The position numbers and the translations under genes were made by a program. Below the pieces are notes generated by a model, which worked only from the letters and a program-made list of their open reading frames with translations, made no database searches and was not told the origin of the DNA. This document shows, one piece after another, positions 1 through 10,935 of a stretch of 64,000 nt of DNA; positions within the stretch are counted from its first letter, which is position 1; every line of letters starts with the position of its first letter. This DNA is from Calliopum simillimum. Taxonomy: Eukaryota > Arthropoda > Insecta > Diptera > Lauxaniidae. The stretch covers positions 108,514,897 to 108,578,896 of the forward strand of contig OX638370.1 of NCBI GenBank assembly GCA_951812925.1, in the 5' to 3' direction.

Positions 1-60
1 GGTTGTGTATCTAACGATTGTCTATGAGCAATTTGTTTGGAGTTCGACTCCCGACGAGGA
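1..60 (+). repeat. tRNA-like 3' half (B box), cut by window edge
   Basis: A perfect RNA polymerase III B-box core (GAGTTCGACTC) lies at 40-50, preceded by a D-loop-like stretch (GGTTGTGTATCTAACG) and an anticodon-stem-like ATTG/CAAT pair. The anticodon loop would be 8 nt, one too long for a working tRNA, and the 5' half is outside the window. A tRNA-derived SINE or tRNA pseudogene fits better than a functional tRNA. Confidence 0.45.
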
Positions 61-109
61 TACCATTTTTTTATAATTTTATTTTGCTAAGAGAACGCTT
101 ATGGCTTAA

Positions 110-994
110 ACACAATTGGAGCGTACGACGAATCTCGCCCGACGAATATTCGCTGTCAAAATTAAAACACACAAGAGTATATGAAGTTGAACACAACTGC
201 ACCGAACGACGAAATTCGCCCGACGAATAGGTAGAATAGGTAGAATTTGTGCAGAAATTGGTGTAATGATGCCTCGACCATTATCGCCAAGACCAGTGCC
301 GTGTATGTAGCCCATTTGCGCCATTAGTTTTGAACCTATACCCTATGAATGTAATCAAAGTAAATGCCAATTAATATGTAATTGAGGTAATAATCAAAGC
401 TAAGCTTACTCCTCGCGTATGTTTCTCCCATTCGCCTAGCGGCTAGTTGAACAAAGTTTATTTACATTTCCAGCTATTAGCTCAACTAGACGAGCAGGTC
501 TTGCAGCTTCCAGTTCATCTATCTCCTCAGAAGACTCAGAATCTGTGTCTTAATTTGAAAAGCTACCGCTGGAAAGATCTTCATCTGTAAGCAAAAGAAG
601 TATGCATTTCAAATGAAGTACTGCTTAAAAAGTATTCTTATTCGCTGACCATGATAAATGGGAAATAAAATCCAATTCCTTCACTTTATGTTGATTGCCA
701 TCCAAACAGTTTTAATTTTGTCGCCGGCGGCAACGATTTTTGGAAATGTCAAACTGAAAAAATACGTTTTAAATCAAAAATTTTCAGATTTCTTAGTAGA
801 AATTCAAAGAATATAAGATTTTGTTCAATACTTATTTATTAAAACTGTCATAAGAAAACATAAACAACAATTTAAAATAAAAAAAACTTTTGCCGTCGTC
901 ACTCTAATTGTGTTTAACAGAGCGAACTACGTCGACGATTTTTTTTGACAGCGAATATTTGTCGGGCGAAATTCGTCGTAAGCTCCAATTGTGT
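110..994. mobile_element. TTAA-flanked inverted-repeat element, 885 bp
   Basis: The two ends are inverted copies of each other over about 55 bp, starting ACACAATTGGAGC and continuing into TTCGCCCGAC and TTCGCTGTCAAAA. TTAA lies immediately outside both ends (106-109 and 995-998). A further related block (ACGACGAAATTCGCCCGACGAA) is repeated just inside the left end at 205-227. No transposase frame is visible, so this is a non-autonomous element. TTAA target sites are typical of piggyBac-like and Kolobok elements; the superfamily is not assigned. Confidence 0.7.
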
Positions 995-1737
995 TTAAGC
1001 TATTACCCGTGCATAACAAGAAAGCTTCGAAGCTCTTCTTTGCAACTCAGAGGTAAGCGCTTACGCCCTAAGTAAATATCTTAGGGCGTAAGCGTAAAAC
1101 TATTCTTCTTATGGAGTGAAAGCGTATGCTGCTGATAAATAAATGCCTGTAGATGCTTTTTGAATCGCTATTTTCCTCCTTGTGGTAATACAGACGGAAA
1201 TTTAAAACACACGAAAATAAGATGTTTGAAACTAATATCAAGAGAATCAAAGAGAATATGGCAAAACTAGTTTGTGCTATTTGAATTGTTCGACTTACTG
1301 AATTAGGCTTACACCAGTAGCGAATCCAGGGAATGGGCTATAGGGACTAAAGCCCTCTCCCCCCATAAGCTCTAAATTGTGACTGAATACTAAAGGAAAA
1401 TTAACAATTACATATCAAAATCGTCCTATCGTCCGAATTTAGCCCCCTCCATGATGAATTAATCATCAACTAAATCTGGAAACAGCCGTAAGTAAATCAG
1501 GCCATAAATCTGCAGTTGAAACGCGTAAATGGTAATGCTTCAAGCATCGCATCGCTCATAGCGCTCACTCTGACATCGGCCGTGTATGCCCGCTATCACG
1601 ATAGAGTACTTATTGATAGTTTGTTTGACATCTAATTTGACATTTCATTAATAATTTTTTTTTGTGTTTTAGAAGGGATGCAAAACTTGTATTTATTGAA
1701 TTATTTTTGAATTAAATAAACAAATACAATCTAAGAA
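995..1737. other. non-coding, upstream of ZAD gene 1
   Basis: I see no gene here. There is a 15-bp perfect hairpin at 1058-1094 (CGCTTACGCCCTAAG, 7-nt loop). Around 1315-1470 is a stretch with the look of a degraded transposon end (CAGTAGCGAATCCAGGG followed by CCCTCTCCCCCC). The last 100 bases would hold the promoter and 5' UTR of the zinc-finger gene, but no core promoter motif is convincing. Confidence 0.4.
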
Positions 1738-4700
1738 ATGATTTGTCGCCTGTGCTTAAAGGATTGCACAGAAGTGATACAAATTTTTGATGTTGTTGGA
1801 ATAGAGTTGAACGTTGCATGTGTGATAGAAAAATACTTTTGGTTTCAGGTAAGTGATTGCAAAAAAAAAAAACGTTTGGAATATGGACAAATAAAAATAT
1901 TTCATTAAATAGCCAAAAAATGATGATCCAATCTCTACCTCGGTATGCAATTCATGTTGGGTTAAAGTTTCCGACTTCCATGAATTCTATATGACTGTGG
2001 AAGAGGCGCATCGTCTGCTCGCTGAACGTTTTTCCATTAAAAGGGAAGTGAAAGTGCAACAACAGGACAGTGAGACATTCGAAGAAGACTCAAAAACCCA
2101 ATGGTTGATGACACGAGAAAATGTTAAAAATAATGATATTGTCGCTGAGCCCGACAGTAATGATGACGAAATGGGCATGCAGTTAAGTGTTCTACTGAGC
2201 GATGATGGAAATGTTGATGGAAGCGAGAATGACACTGAAGAAGAAAAGAAAATCCCATTAAGTACGGAAGTTACTGACGAATTGGATGCCGGTACTGATA
2301 TCGATGAAATATCTTTAGATGAACAATATTTTGTAGAAGAGATACTCAATAAAGCGCATCCTTTGAGCGATGAAAATGGTATGTGACTTATTTCTTTTTC
2401 GCTTGAAATTTGGTGGTTATCGTGAATCAGAAGTTTGAGAAAATTCCCCAGGAATATTTATTCACGATAACCCCCATTTTTAGTTGAAGACTAACATTTT
2501 ATTGATGCATATATTATGTAGACGATTTATTTGTCAAAGAAGAACCATTTGATAAAAGTGATTTACGACGTTCCACGAGACGCATAAAAACCAAAAAGAT
2601 TGCTACAGAAAAATCAACCGACAGTCGCAGCAATGCACGACAAAAAACTTATGTATATAGTTTGAACTCCAGTGAAAATTACGATGCTGATTCGAAAAAA
2701 GTACAACTTCTGGCGGCTCAAACGAAACGTAGAGGACGACCGCGCAAGTCAGATGTCGAGAATAAGCAACACACAACTGCAAGAAAATCAGTGAGTGAAA
2801 CGCGAATAGCTATGGAACGTAAATCACAAGAATTTGATGAAAAAATTGCTGGCTATATGCGGCTACTCTGTCAAATATGCTCTGAGGAATTACCCACATT
2901 CGCCAAATTACGCATTCACTTTGCTCGTGAGCATCAAAAACCAGCGTATGTTATTTGCTGTAATAAGAAATTCTACAAACGTGTTTTGCTTGTTGAACAT
3001 ATTGACAAGCACCTGGATCCCGAGTGCTATAAGTGAGTGATGATGAGATGAATAGTTCTTTATTAAAAACAATGATTTTTTAGATGTACTGCCTGTAACA
3101 AAGTATTTGCTGATAAACAGTGTGTGCGTAATCATATGTTGCTCAAACATCAGCCAGATGAAATGAAGACTTTTGAATGTGAACATTGTCCGAAAAAATT
3201 TGCAAAGCCCTATTTGTTGGAGCAACATTTGATAGTACACGCAGAACGTACACATATTTGTAATATGTGTGAGAAAAGGTAAGATAAATACAGATATCTG
3301 AGTTTCCTTCTACATAAAATTATGTACATATATTACAGATTCCCAAGTGCTCCTCAACTTACATCACACATTAAAGCAATACACTCGAATACATACGGTA
3401 CAATGTGCCATATTTGTGCGAAAGTTATTCGTGGGCGAGCTGCTTTCGAAAGGCATCAATTAGAACATGCCGGCGTAAAATTACCTAAAGTACAATGTCA
3501 AAAATGTGGCTCTTGGCATAAGGACAAGTATTCGCTGCAGAAACATATACAACGCCATAATGAAGCTGGTGCCGTACATCAGTGCGATATCTGTAAAAAG
3601 ATAGCCCCGAATCGTAGTGCGCTTATGGCTCATTGTCGATATGTACATGCCGCAGAGCGAACATATGAATGCAGTGTATGTAAAAAAGCTTTCAAAAAAC
3701 CGATTAATTTACGTGTAAGTATTTGAAAGATAACAGAGTTGAATCAGTTGAAATTGGGGTAAAATATAAAATTGCTTTAAGAAGAATTTATAAATTGAAG
3801 TCGGCGTTAAGAAATAACGTCCAAGGAAATAATGCCCAAATTATTTTCATATCAATATGGGCGTTAATCATTTTGGAAATAAGGCCCAAAATTTATTTAT
3901 ATGAAAATAATTTGGGTGCCCAAAAACAAAGCCCAAATTTTGGGCGTTATTCGCAATATGATTATTGCCGAAATTTGTATAAAAATATTTTTGGCGTAAT
4001 AACGTAATATCTTTTTTGTTTTAACGCATTATTTCGTATTGTTTGAGCATTAGTTTGTTTTTATTTTGGGCGTTATTTTCTTAACGCCATTTAAGTGATC
4101 TTATTAGTAGTTAAAAACCAAGTAATAATATTGAAAAAAAAAAAAAAAAAAACAAAAATAAATTTTAAAAATAAAATTTAGGCTGGGTGCTTGGCTTCTG
4201 CTAATTTGAAAATCTTCTAATCCTGTCGTCTTAAGCCATATCTAAAAAGTGGTTGCTTGTTTTAACTCTAGTGATGATTATTCGTGAGATAAAGCAGTTA
4301 AAAAAAATTCCTAGTTTTTTACCTTTAAGGTAAACCGGTGAATCGAAAATTCCTTGACATTTCCAAAAAGCTGAAAGTCTGTTATACTTGCCACTTAGAC
4401 GCTTTATATCGTTTATGTAACAGTATTCGACATAAAATCTACTGAAATTGGTTAAAAAAAACCATTTTTTGGATTTGGGATCATCCTGTGAGGTCCTGAA
4501 GATATAAAGCTCAATTTTTCTGACACACTTGAATATCTATATCTATTCTCTATCGACGAAGACCTGTCTCGCTCTAATCTCGCAAAGAAAATGTGGGTTT
4601 GACATTGAAAAATTCAATTGGGAAAAAAATAAGAACCACCAACTATTTAAAAATATAGCAAAATGCTCGAGTAAATGACGATTTTTAATATGCTTTTTGT

Positions 4701-4998
4701 TAACTTAATAGAACCAAATTCTTGTTTACAGGAACATATGACAACTCACACCGGTGAGGTGCTCTACTCTTGCCAATACTGCCCAAAAACATTTAATTCC
4801 AATGCAAATATGCATTCGCATCGCAAGAAAATGCATCCAATTGAATTCGAAGAACAGCGAAAATTAAGACGGGGTAAAAATGCTGACGATATAGCGGAAA
4901 AATCAACAATTATGGAAGAAGATGTGCCGCAAACTATTGTGGCTAGCATAAAAGATGAGGATGCCGATAATATTAGCATAATATTAACAACAAGCTAG
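1738..4998 (+). CDS. ZAD-C2H2 zinc-finger protein 1 with AT-hook
   Basis: Six exons by splice reading: 1738-1848, 1913-2378, 2522-3032, 3084-3278, 3339-3714, 4732-4998, giving 641 residues with all phases matching. Residues 1-75 form a ZAD (zinc-finger-associated) domain with its four zinc cysteines at C3, C6, C49 and C52; ZADs mediate dimerisation in insect transcription factors. An acidic linker follows, then an AT-hook (KRRGRPRK, about 261-268), then about nine to ten C2H2 fingers, ending in [10 protein letters not shown] and an acidic tail. It is probably a nuclear DNA-binding regulator; its targets are unknown. Its sequence is the most diverged of the five ZAD genes here, suggesting the oldest copy. 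Intron 5 holds a foldback element. I cannot name a Drosophila orthologue with certainty. Confidence 0.9.
2411..2476. repeat. short MITE, TTATCGTGAATAAATATTC family, copy a
   Basis: The ends form an inverted repeat (GGTTATCGTGAAT / ATTCACGATAACC) around an AAATTCCCC core. It lies in intron 2 of ZAD gene 1. Two better preserved copies are at 36796-36892 and 55432-55540, the latter in a Sik3 intron. Confidence 0.65.
3803..4088. repeat. foldback element, GGGCGTTA family, copy a
   Basis: The termini GGCGTTAAGAAATAACG and its inverse at the right end enclose several internal inverted copies of TTGGGCGTTAWT and CATATWAATTTGGGCG. It lies in intron 5 of ZAD gene 1. The same family occurs at 18129-18598 in a WDR35 intron. 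No protein is encoded. Confidence 0.7.
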
Positions 4999-5194
4999 TA
5001 TTAATGTTATATTTAATGAACTAAATATTACACATAATTTAGTAAAATTTAATTTTTTATTAAATTTATATTTTTAAAATCCATGTTTAAGCTAGCATTA
5101 AAAACAGAATAAAAGTTATATAAATAACAATGTAAATAAGTGGAATGTATGTACATTCACAACAACTTAAAAGTTGTTATTATGTACTCATCTA

Positions 5195-8100
5195 CTAACC
5201 ACGTTCACAAATTATCTCTACAGCATTTGGTTCCATTAGTATCGATTCTAAACAGCGATGCACTGCAGAGCCGAGAATTTCATCCAACAAGTAATTGACA
5301 ATGCTAAAATAAAACAATTGTGCAGTAATTGGAGTATATTTATATTGGTTTTAAAAATTAATACTTCTCATCTGTAACAAAACGCCACAAATTCATTTGC
5401 AAGTAATGTGCATCAACTTGTATTTGTTGTAAACCAAATTTACTAAATGTGCGCAAGCGCACGCATTCCAAAAGTGTCTAAAATAAGTAAACGTTGTTTA
5501 AATATTGTTCCAGTATCTTTAAAATCGCGTCTAAAACGAAACGAAATAATTTTATTATTATTTTTGCTCAACTTTACCTTCAATCCGATTTTAATAATTC
5601 CAGTGACTATGGAAACTTTTGAGAACTCAACTGAAGTAAAAATATCAATGCGTTCAGAAAATAAACGATGTATATTCGAGACATAGCTAGATTCGAGTTG
5701 TGAAGGCGCATAGTTTGACCAATTTGAACGATATTGCTGTTTGGATGCTGTTAAATTGCTGAAGTGTGTTTTTCGGCTAGAGTCACTACTCGCAGCAGTG
5801 TGTACACCAGCTTCATACAAATTAGATACAACTATCTCAATTGATGCTAATTCTTCAACGACACGTTTCATTACAGCGCGCACTGAACGCGGTTCAAGGC
5901 AATTAAGCCAATCGCGTGTTTCGACACTTTTTCGCAGCATCTGTTATAACAGTTTACATATTGTTATATTCTTGTATTAATTCTTAACTTTTATTACCTG
6001 GGATATATTGCTACCTTGCAGACGAACGTACGCATCTAGCAGAGTATGCGCCGTTTCGCGCATATCAGCGCATATTTCAGTTTCGTGCGTTAAAGTTGCA
6101 CTATTCTCTGAATCAATTTCGTATAAATCATCGACAAGTGCAATCTAAATATGTATTATTAAAAAAATAACAATAATGCCAAAAACTTTTAATTCAACTA
6201 ACCAAAATATGCACTCCATTATGTTCCATTTCAAGACATGTTTTAGAAAGTACTAAAAGTAGGTTAGGTGGACTGGATGAGAAAGCATCAGCAAAACCGC
6301 TAATTAACTTTGAAATGTGCCGCAGAAACCCTGCAATATGGCAATTTAAATGTTATTTTGTTAAATAGCTAATACTATTCATACTAACCTATAAGTAAAT
6401 TCTCCCGTATCCCTTCAACACAAAGTGTACCTTTATATTCGGCCTTGATATTAAACGACCAATCCGTTTGTAAAAATACCAACAAATCTTGTAATACGCC
6501 CTTCACTTTTTCAACAGTTGAAACATATAGATTGGTTATTAAATCATTTAAATTTGGACCGCCAGCAGTATCACTTTTCGCTGAAACCAAAGATAAACGC
6601 ACCGAACTTAAACTATCGGCAAAATGATTTTTTAAACTTTTCGTATGAGCATCGCATAGTTGATGAGCTGCAGCAATTATAATATCGACGGTGTTGCGTT
6701 GAATTTCAATGCCACGACAAATGTTGCGCATAGCAAGTAGTCGCCGATGTAGACGATCTAGACCGCGTAACATCACTTGTGTATCACCATATCCAATATC
6801 TGATTCAACTCGATCTTGTATTAAAGACAAATATTTGTCGATGTTATGATTTAGAAAAATGTTGAGTTCACGTAATACTGTTTCCTGGAAGTCATCGCTA
6901 AAAACAAAATTTTAATGGTAATTTGTTTTTTGAAATTAAAAAATGTCAATAATTTCGAAACGCAACAACATATTTAAAATTTCAATCGGTGGAATAAACT
7001 TCACGTAAAAAACGTAGGGAATTTTGCTCAGAAATAGAAAAAAACTTTGGATTTTTTCTTTTTTCTGTTAATTACGTAATTTAGTGCTACTCTTATTCCT
7101 CCAAAATGAGGTATCATACAAAGACCTACGATTTTTCCTTGAAAAGTTATAGGTCTTTTAAGAAGACACCATGAAATACATGAATTGAGGCTGAGGGTTG
7201 TAACGGTGCAGGATTGGATTTCATGTTGTCTTCTGAAAATAGTTATAACTTTTTAAGGAAAAGCCGTAGGACTTCGTATGATACCTCATTTTTAAAGAGT
7301 AAAACTAAATAATGTAATTACAGAAAAAAGACATAATGTCGGCGTCTTACATGTACGTAACCACAAAATTAAAAATAGGTATATAAATATCCTTTAATCC
7401 AACATAATTTTTCTTATCTATATATTAATACGCAAGATAAAAATTTGTCCTACCTTTTTAACTATGCTAGAAATGGAGCACGACTTTGAATTATATACCA
7501 TTAGCAAGGTATTTTTGTGTAAATGTGCACAAAATTTAAATTATTTTAATATTTTGCCATTAAGCCAGGTAAAATTATATGCAAATTTTTCAATATTAAC
7601 AACGACAAAATGCTGAAAAGCACAGCACAAAGCGAAAGACAAGAAGCTGACTTCATGTTTTTTGTTTCCTCTTCGTTTCACATTTGAGGGGTATAGAAGC
7701 AAAGGCAGCAATCTCCATTTTATTTACGAACTTATTTGATAGTGTTTGATCACAAGCTACCATCAAATGCAACTAGATGTCAATATTAGACATGTCCATG
7801 ATTAAAGAAGAAACTGTCGTCTTTGATTCTGTACTTTTTTGATCGTGCCATCTTTTTGCATTTGATGATACCTTGTGGTCAAACACTAACAGACACGCTC
7901 AGATAAAAAAAAGGGGGTTTGCTGCCTTTGCTTCTATACCCCTCATTTGTCATTGTGCCAGGGATGATAAATGAGCTTTTCTAATTTGTACCAAATAGCA
8001 AAAAAAGTACTAAAACTATCCAAAAAGTACCAAAATTATTTAATACATTTGTGGTCCAATTTTGACCATTGGGCGATTCTAGTAAGTATAAATACGCAAA

Positions 8101-10117
8101 CGAAATCGATTCCGTCCCTGTTTCTATACCTAAATCTCAAGGTTGTGTGGGGAGGAGCAGTGCCACTAAATAGAAAAAAAAAACGCTCTCACGGCTAAAC
8201 CACTGTATCGAGTCCTGAGGTAATTTATGAAGGACTTATAACGTATGAAAAATTTATGTTTTTTTTTTCCTTCATTGCTTGAAAGTAAATATATTCTGCA
8301 CATTTCATAATTTAACACACAAGTTGCAGAGAAAAATATAAGGGAAGGTCGAAAACCGAATTTTACATTTACAAACAGTTATTTTACTCTTGAATGGAAT
8401 CCACAAGGCAGTAGAGGACGTGGTAGACCCAAAACCAACTGGAAAAGGTCGCTGGAAAAGGAAATCCAAGAATCGGGAAAGTCGTGGCAAGAGATTAAAG
8501 TCATCGCAAGGGATCGTGACAAATGGAGAGATTTCATATTGGCCCTATGCTCCTCCTAGGAGTTAAAGGAGAATACATACATACATACATTTTACTAAAA
8601 AATGCCAAAAAAGTCAAAAATCCGCCCCAAAAATCACTGTTGAGCGAGCTCTAAATTATATTTTTATGAGCTAATATTTTGAACAGCGTATTATTTTTGC
8701 AAAAAGAAACTTTAAAAGGGGCTACAAGCAATATTGTTTTGGACGACCCTACTTACCGTTCTTCTTCATGATGTTTAGCTACAAACATATCAAAATATGA
8801 TGTAACAACCAGAGTGAGATCATTAAGAAATCCTTCAATACCCATATCAACAAATTCAATCATGTCCCGCTCGGTTTGATCCTACAATTTAATAAGCAAT
8901 TATTTTGGTAGTAATGACGATATGGAAAGTAATAAAATCAACTCTGTTCCGTAATCCACGTGGTTTCAATTACTTTTCACTTAGGATACTTTTTGATGAA
9001 AATGGTGAGTCACACGATAAAAAGTATCAGAGTCTTTTTTGTGGAAAATTACAGGTTCTACAAAATACATTAATTTGTATTAACGAAAAAGTAACTATTT
9101 CGGAAGCATTTCATAAAGTCGAATTTTTCGACTTTTTGCAGTTTTTAAGAATATTTCATTAACAGTTGCTTTTTCGTTAATGCAAATCAATACATTTTGC
9201 AGAACCTGGAATTCCCCACGAAAAAGATCAGAATACTTTTTAATGTGTGACTCACCATTTTCATCAAAAAGCCTCCTAAATGAAAAGTAATTGAAACCAC
9301 GCAGATTACAGAACAAGCCTGAATAATTAATTTATCTAACGTACTTGCAGCATGACAATTTGCTCATGCAGTCGCTTCGATGCACAACTTAACAATTCAT
9401 TCGCCAAATCTGCTGCCTTCTCGTCTAATTGCAGCAGTAATTCACCTATCTCTGTTAATGATTGTGCCGTATTGCCAGCCATTTGAAAATCATGTCGCAA
9501 CTTCTCCTTCAAATCATTCATAATCGTTTCACAATCACGCTGTATACCATCAAACGATGGCTGATTTCCATACTGGGCAAATACTTTTTTTGCGTGCGTA
9601 TAGTCCTGTACTGCTTGTGCGTAGTTTTGTTCTTCAATTAATGCTTTAAGTTTGGCCGGTAGCGACGAAAGAAACTGAAGACGTTTAAGCAAAGAATGCT
9701 TTTCCGATAACTTACAAAGCTGATAACGCGTACCCTGTAATGTGCCTGTAATTTGCTCACTAAATGAGGTAATTGACTGCATTTTAGTTTTGAGCAAATT
9801 CATATCAGTTTCCATTTGTTTGAAATCTGTCTTCATCTTTCGTATCGTGTCCGTGGCAGATATGAATTTATTGTAGTTTTCATAGACGAGCGTTTGCATA
9901 TCGGAGTGCAGTGTTTGTGTATCCTTGATGACATTCGCCTCGGTGTCCATGATTTGCTTCAATGTGCAGTCCTGTAATGTTACATATTTTATATATGTAA
10001 ATACACGTATACTCATGATCAATGGGAAAAATGTACCTTTAAGAGCTTTTCCAAATATTTTTCTGATTCGAACGATGTACTGTCCATATCGTATGGATTG
10101 CTATTTTTCTCCGACAT
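5195..10117 (-). CDS. Vps51: Vps51, GARP/EARP tethering complex subunit
   Basis: Nine exons on the minus strand: 10037-10117, 9345-9971, 8757-8881, 6389-6897, 6203-6330, 5998-6144, 5578-5940, 5365-5477, 5195-5303. They give 733 residues, close to the usual Vps51 size, and all phases agree. The N-terminus ([20 protein letters not shown]) leads into the Vps51 coiled-coil domain in exon 2. The C-terminal blocks [18 protein letters not shown] and [20 protein letters not shown] are characteristic. Vps51 tethers endosome-derived vesicles to the trans-Golgi (GARP, with Vps52, 53 and 54) and serves endosome recycling (EARP). The fly gene is also called fat-free. It is transcribed divergently from WDR35, with 818 bp between the two start codons. 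Intron 2 and the 1.9-kb intron 3 carry several mobile elements. There are no breaks. Confidence 0.95.
7059..7331. repeat. inverted-repeat element in Vps51 intron
   Basis: Two arms of roughly 110 bp (about 7059-7165 and 7225-7331) are inverted copies. They share TTTTTTCTGTTAATTACGTA at the ends and ATGAGGTATCATAC inside. No open frame is present. It lies within the long intron between the exons at 6389-6897 and 8757-8881. Confidence 0.7.
7687..7943. mobile_element. 257-bp MITE with perfect TIR and CATTTG duplication
   Basis: The ends are perfect inverted repeats of about 25 bp, starting AGGGGTATAGAAGCAAAGGC. CATTTG lies directly outside both ends (7681-7686 and 7944-7949), the expected mark of a 6-bp target duplication. 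There is no coding capacity. It lies in the same Vps51 intron as the element at 7059. Confidence 0.75.
8389..8590 (+). mobile_element. 3' end of a truncated non-LTR retrotransposon (RTE/craniofacial-2-like)
   Basis: A 56-codon frame ending at 8559 reads [18 protein letters not shown], then [19 protein letters not shown], then LCSS and stop. The WNPQGxRxRGRPKxxW...W...LAxDRxxW pattern is the conserved extreme C-terminus of insect RTE-type reverse-transcriptase polyproteins. A (CATA)n tail follows directly to about 8590. The 5' part is absent, so this is a dead 5'-truncated insertion inside a Vps51 intron. Confidence 0.75.
8945..9321. repeat. inverted-repeat element, GTTCCGTAATCC family, copy a
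   Basis: The terminal block GTTCCGTAATCCACGTGG with CAATTACTTTTCA recurs inverted at the right end. Inner blocks (AATTACAGGTTCTACAAAA, ACGAAAAAGTAAC) are also mirrored. Two further copies lie at 14694-15061 and 15078-15392. It lies in a Vps51 intron. Confidence 0.7.
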
Positions 10118-10438
10118 TTTCCAATTTATTATTATTTATTTGAAAGTATTTACTTGTTTTAAAAAACTTATAATGGCAAAGACTTCGGTCAAGTGAGTTG
10201 GAATGATTGATAAAGTAATGGTGAAATGAATCTAAGCTCCTTTATAGAGCGTATGACGTGTGGCTTTCGATGCCAAGAGTGCACTTTTTTTATGATTTTT
10301 AGTGAAACTTTATATCTAAGTATTTTATTTAATGTTTTTTTATTAGATGAGTTTTTTTTAATGTTTTTAATTTATTTTTTTGACAGTAAATGACAAACCG
10401 TCAAGAAATAAGCCAGTTTTCGGAACACTTCCATCCAA

Positions 10439-10747
10439 TTTTGTTTTAAAATCTCATTGACAATTGATGTACTTTTTTGACAATTCAAAGTGTCAAAAAA
10501 GTACATCAATTGTCAATGAGGTCATAACAAAACAGGAGAAAGCAAATCCCTGAACCTTTTTTGGCAAAAATTAACGGGTAAAGTACAAACGGCATCACTG
10601 AACTTTACCCGTTAATTTTTGCCAAAAAAGGTTCAGGGATTTGCTTTCTCCTGTTTTGTTATGACCTCATTGACAATTGATGTACTTTTTTGACACTTTG
10701 AATTGTCAAAAAAGTACATCAATTGTCAATGAGATTTTAAAACAAAA
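10439..10747. repeat. perfect 146-bp palindrome between Vps51 and WDR35
   Basis: The left arm 10439-10584 and right arm 10602-10747 are exact reverse complements, with a 17-nt loop (ACAAACGGCATCACTGA). Within each arm, TGACAATTGATGTACTTTTT and its inverse form a smaller hairpin, so each arm can fold on its own. It occupies most of the divergent promoter region between the start codons at 10117 and 10936. I see no coding content. It is probably a foldback/MITE insertion. Confidence 0.9.
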
Positions 10748-10827
10748 ATGAGATTGATGACGAAGTTACTATGTAAGCCAGCCTTGTTTAAGCCAAACAA
10801 ACAGGTGTCCAAAACGCCAATAGAAAC

Positions 10828-10841
10828 TTTACCATGGAAAC
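10828..10841 (+). promoter_or_regulatory. X-box-like RFX site upstream of WDR35
   Basis: TTTACCATGGAAAC matches the ciliary X-box consensus (RYYVYY-N2-RRHRAC): the right half site GGAAAC is perfect and the left half has one mismatch at its first base. It lies 95-108 bp before the WDR35 start codon. Insect intraflagellar-transport genes are typically driven by RFX through such a site close to the start, so position and gene identity agree. Confidence 0.6.
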
Positions 10842-10935
10842 GAGTTTTTCTTTTACAAGCGTAAACAAATGCCGCAATGTAAAGAAATTTTCTTGTTGCA
10901 AGAATCAAAATAAGTGAAATAGTGAAAGCCAAGAT

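Noticed and set aside
5447..5980. Plus-strand frames opposite Vps51
   Set aside because: They are shadows of the Vps51 exon at 5578-5940 and the adjacent intron.
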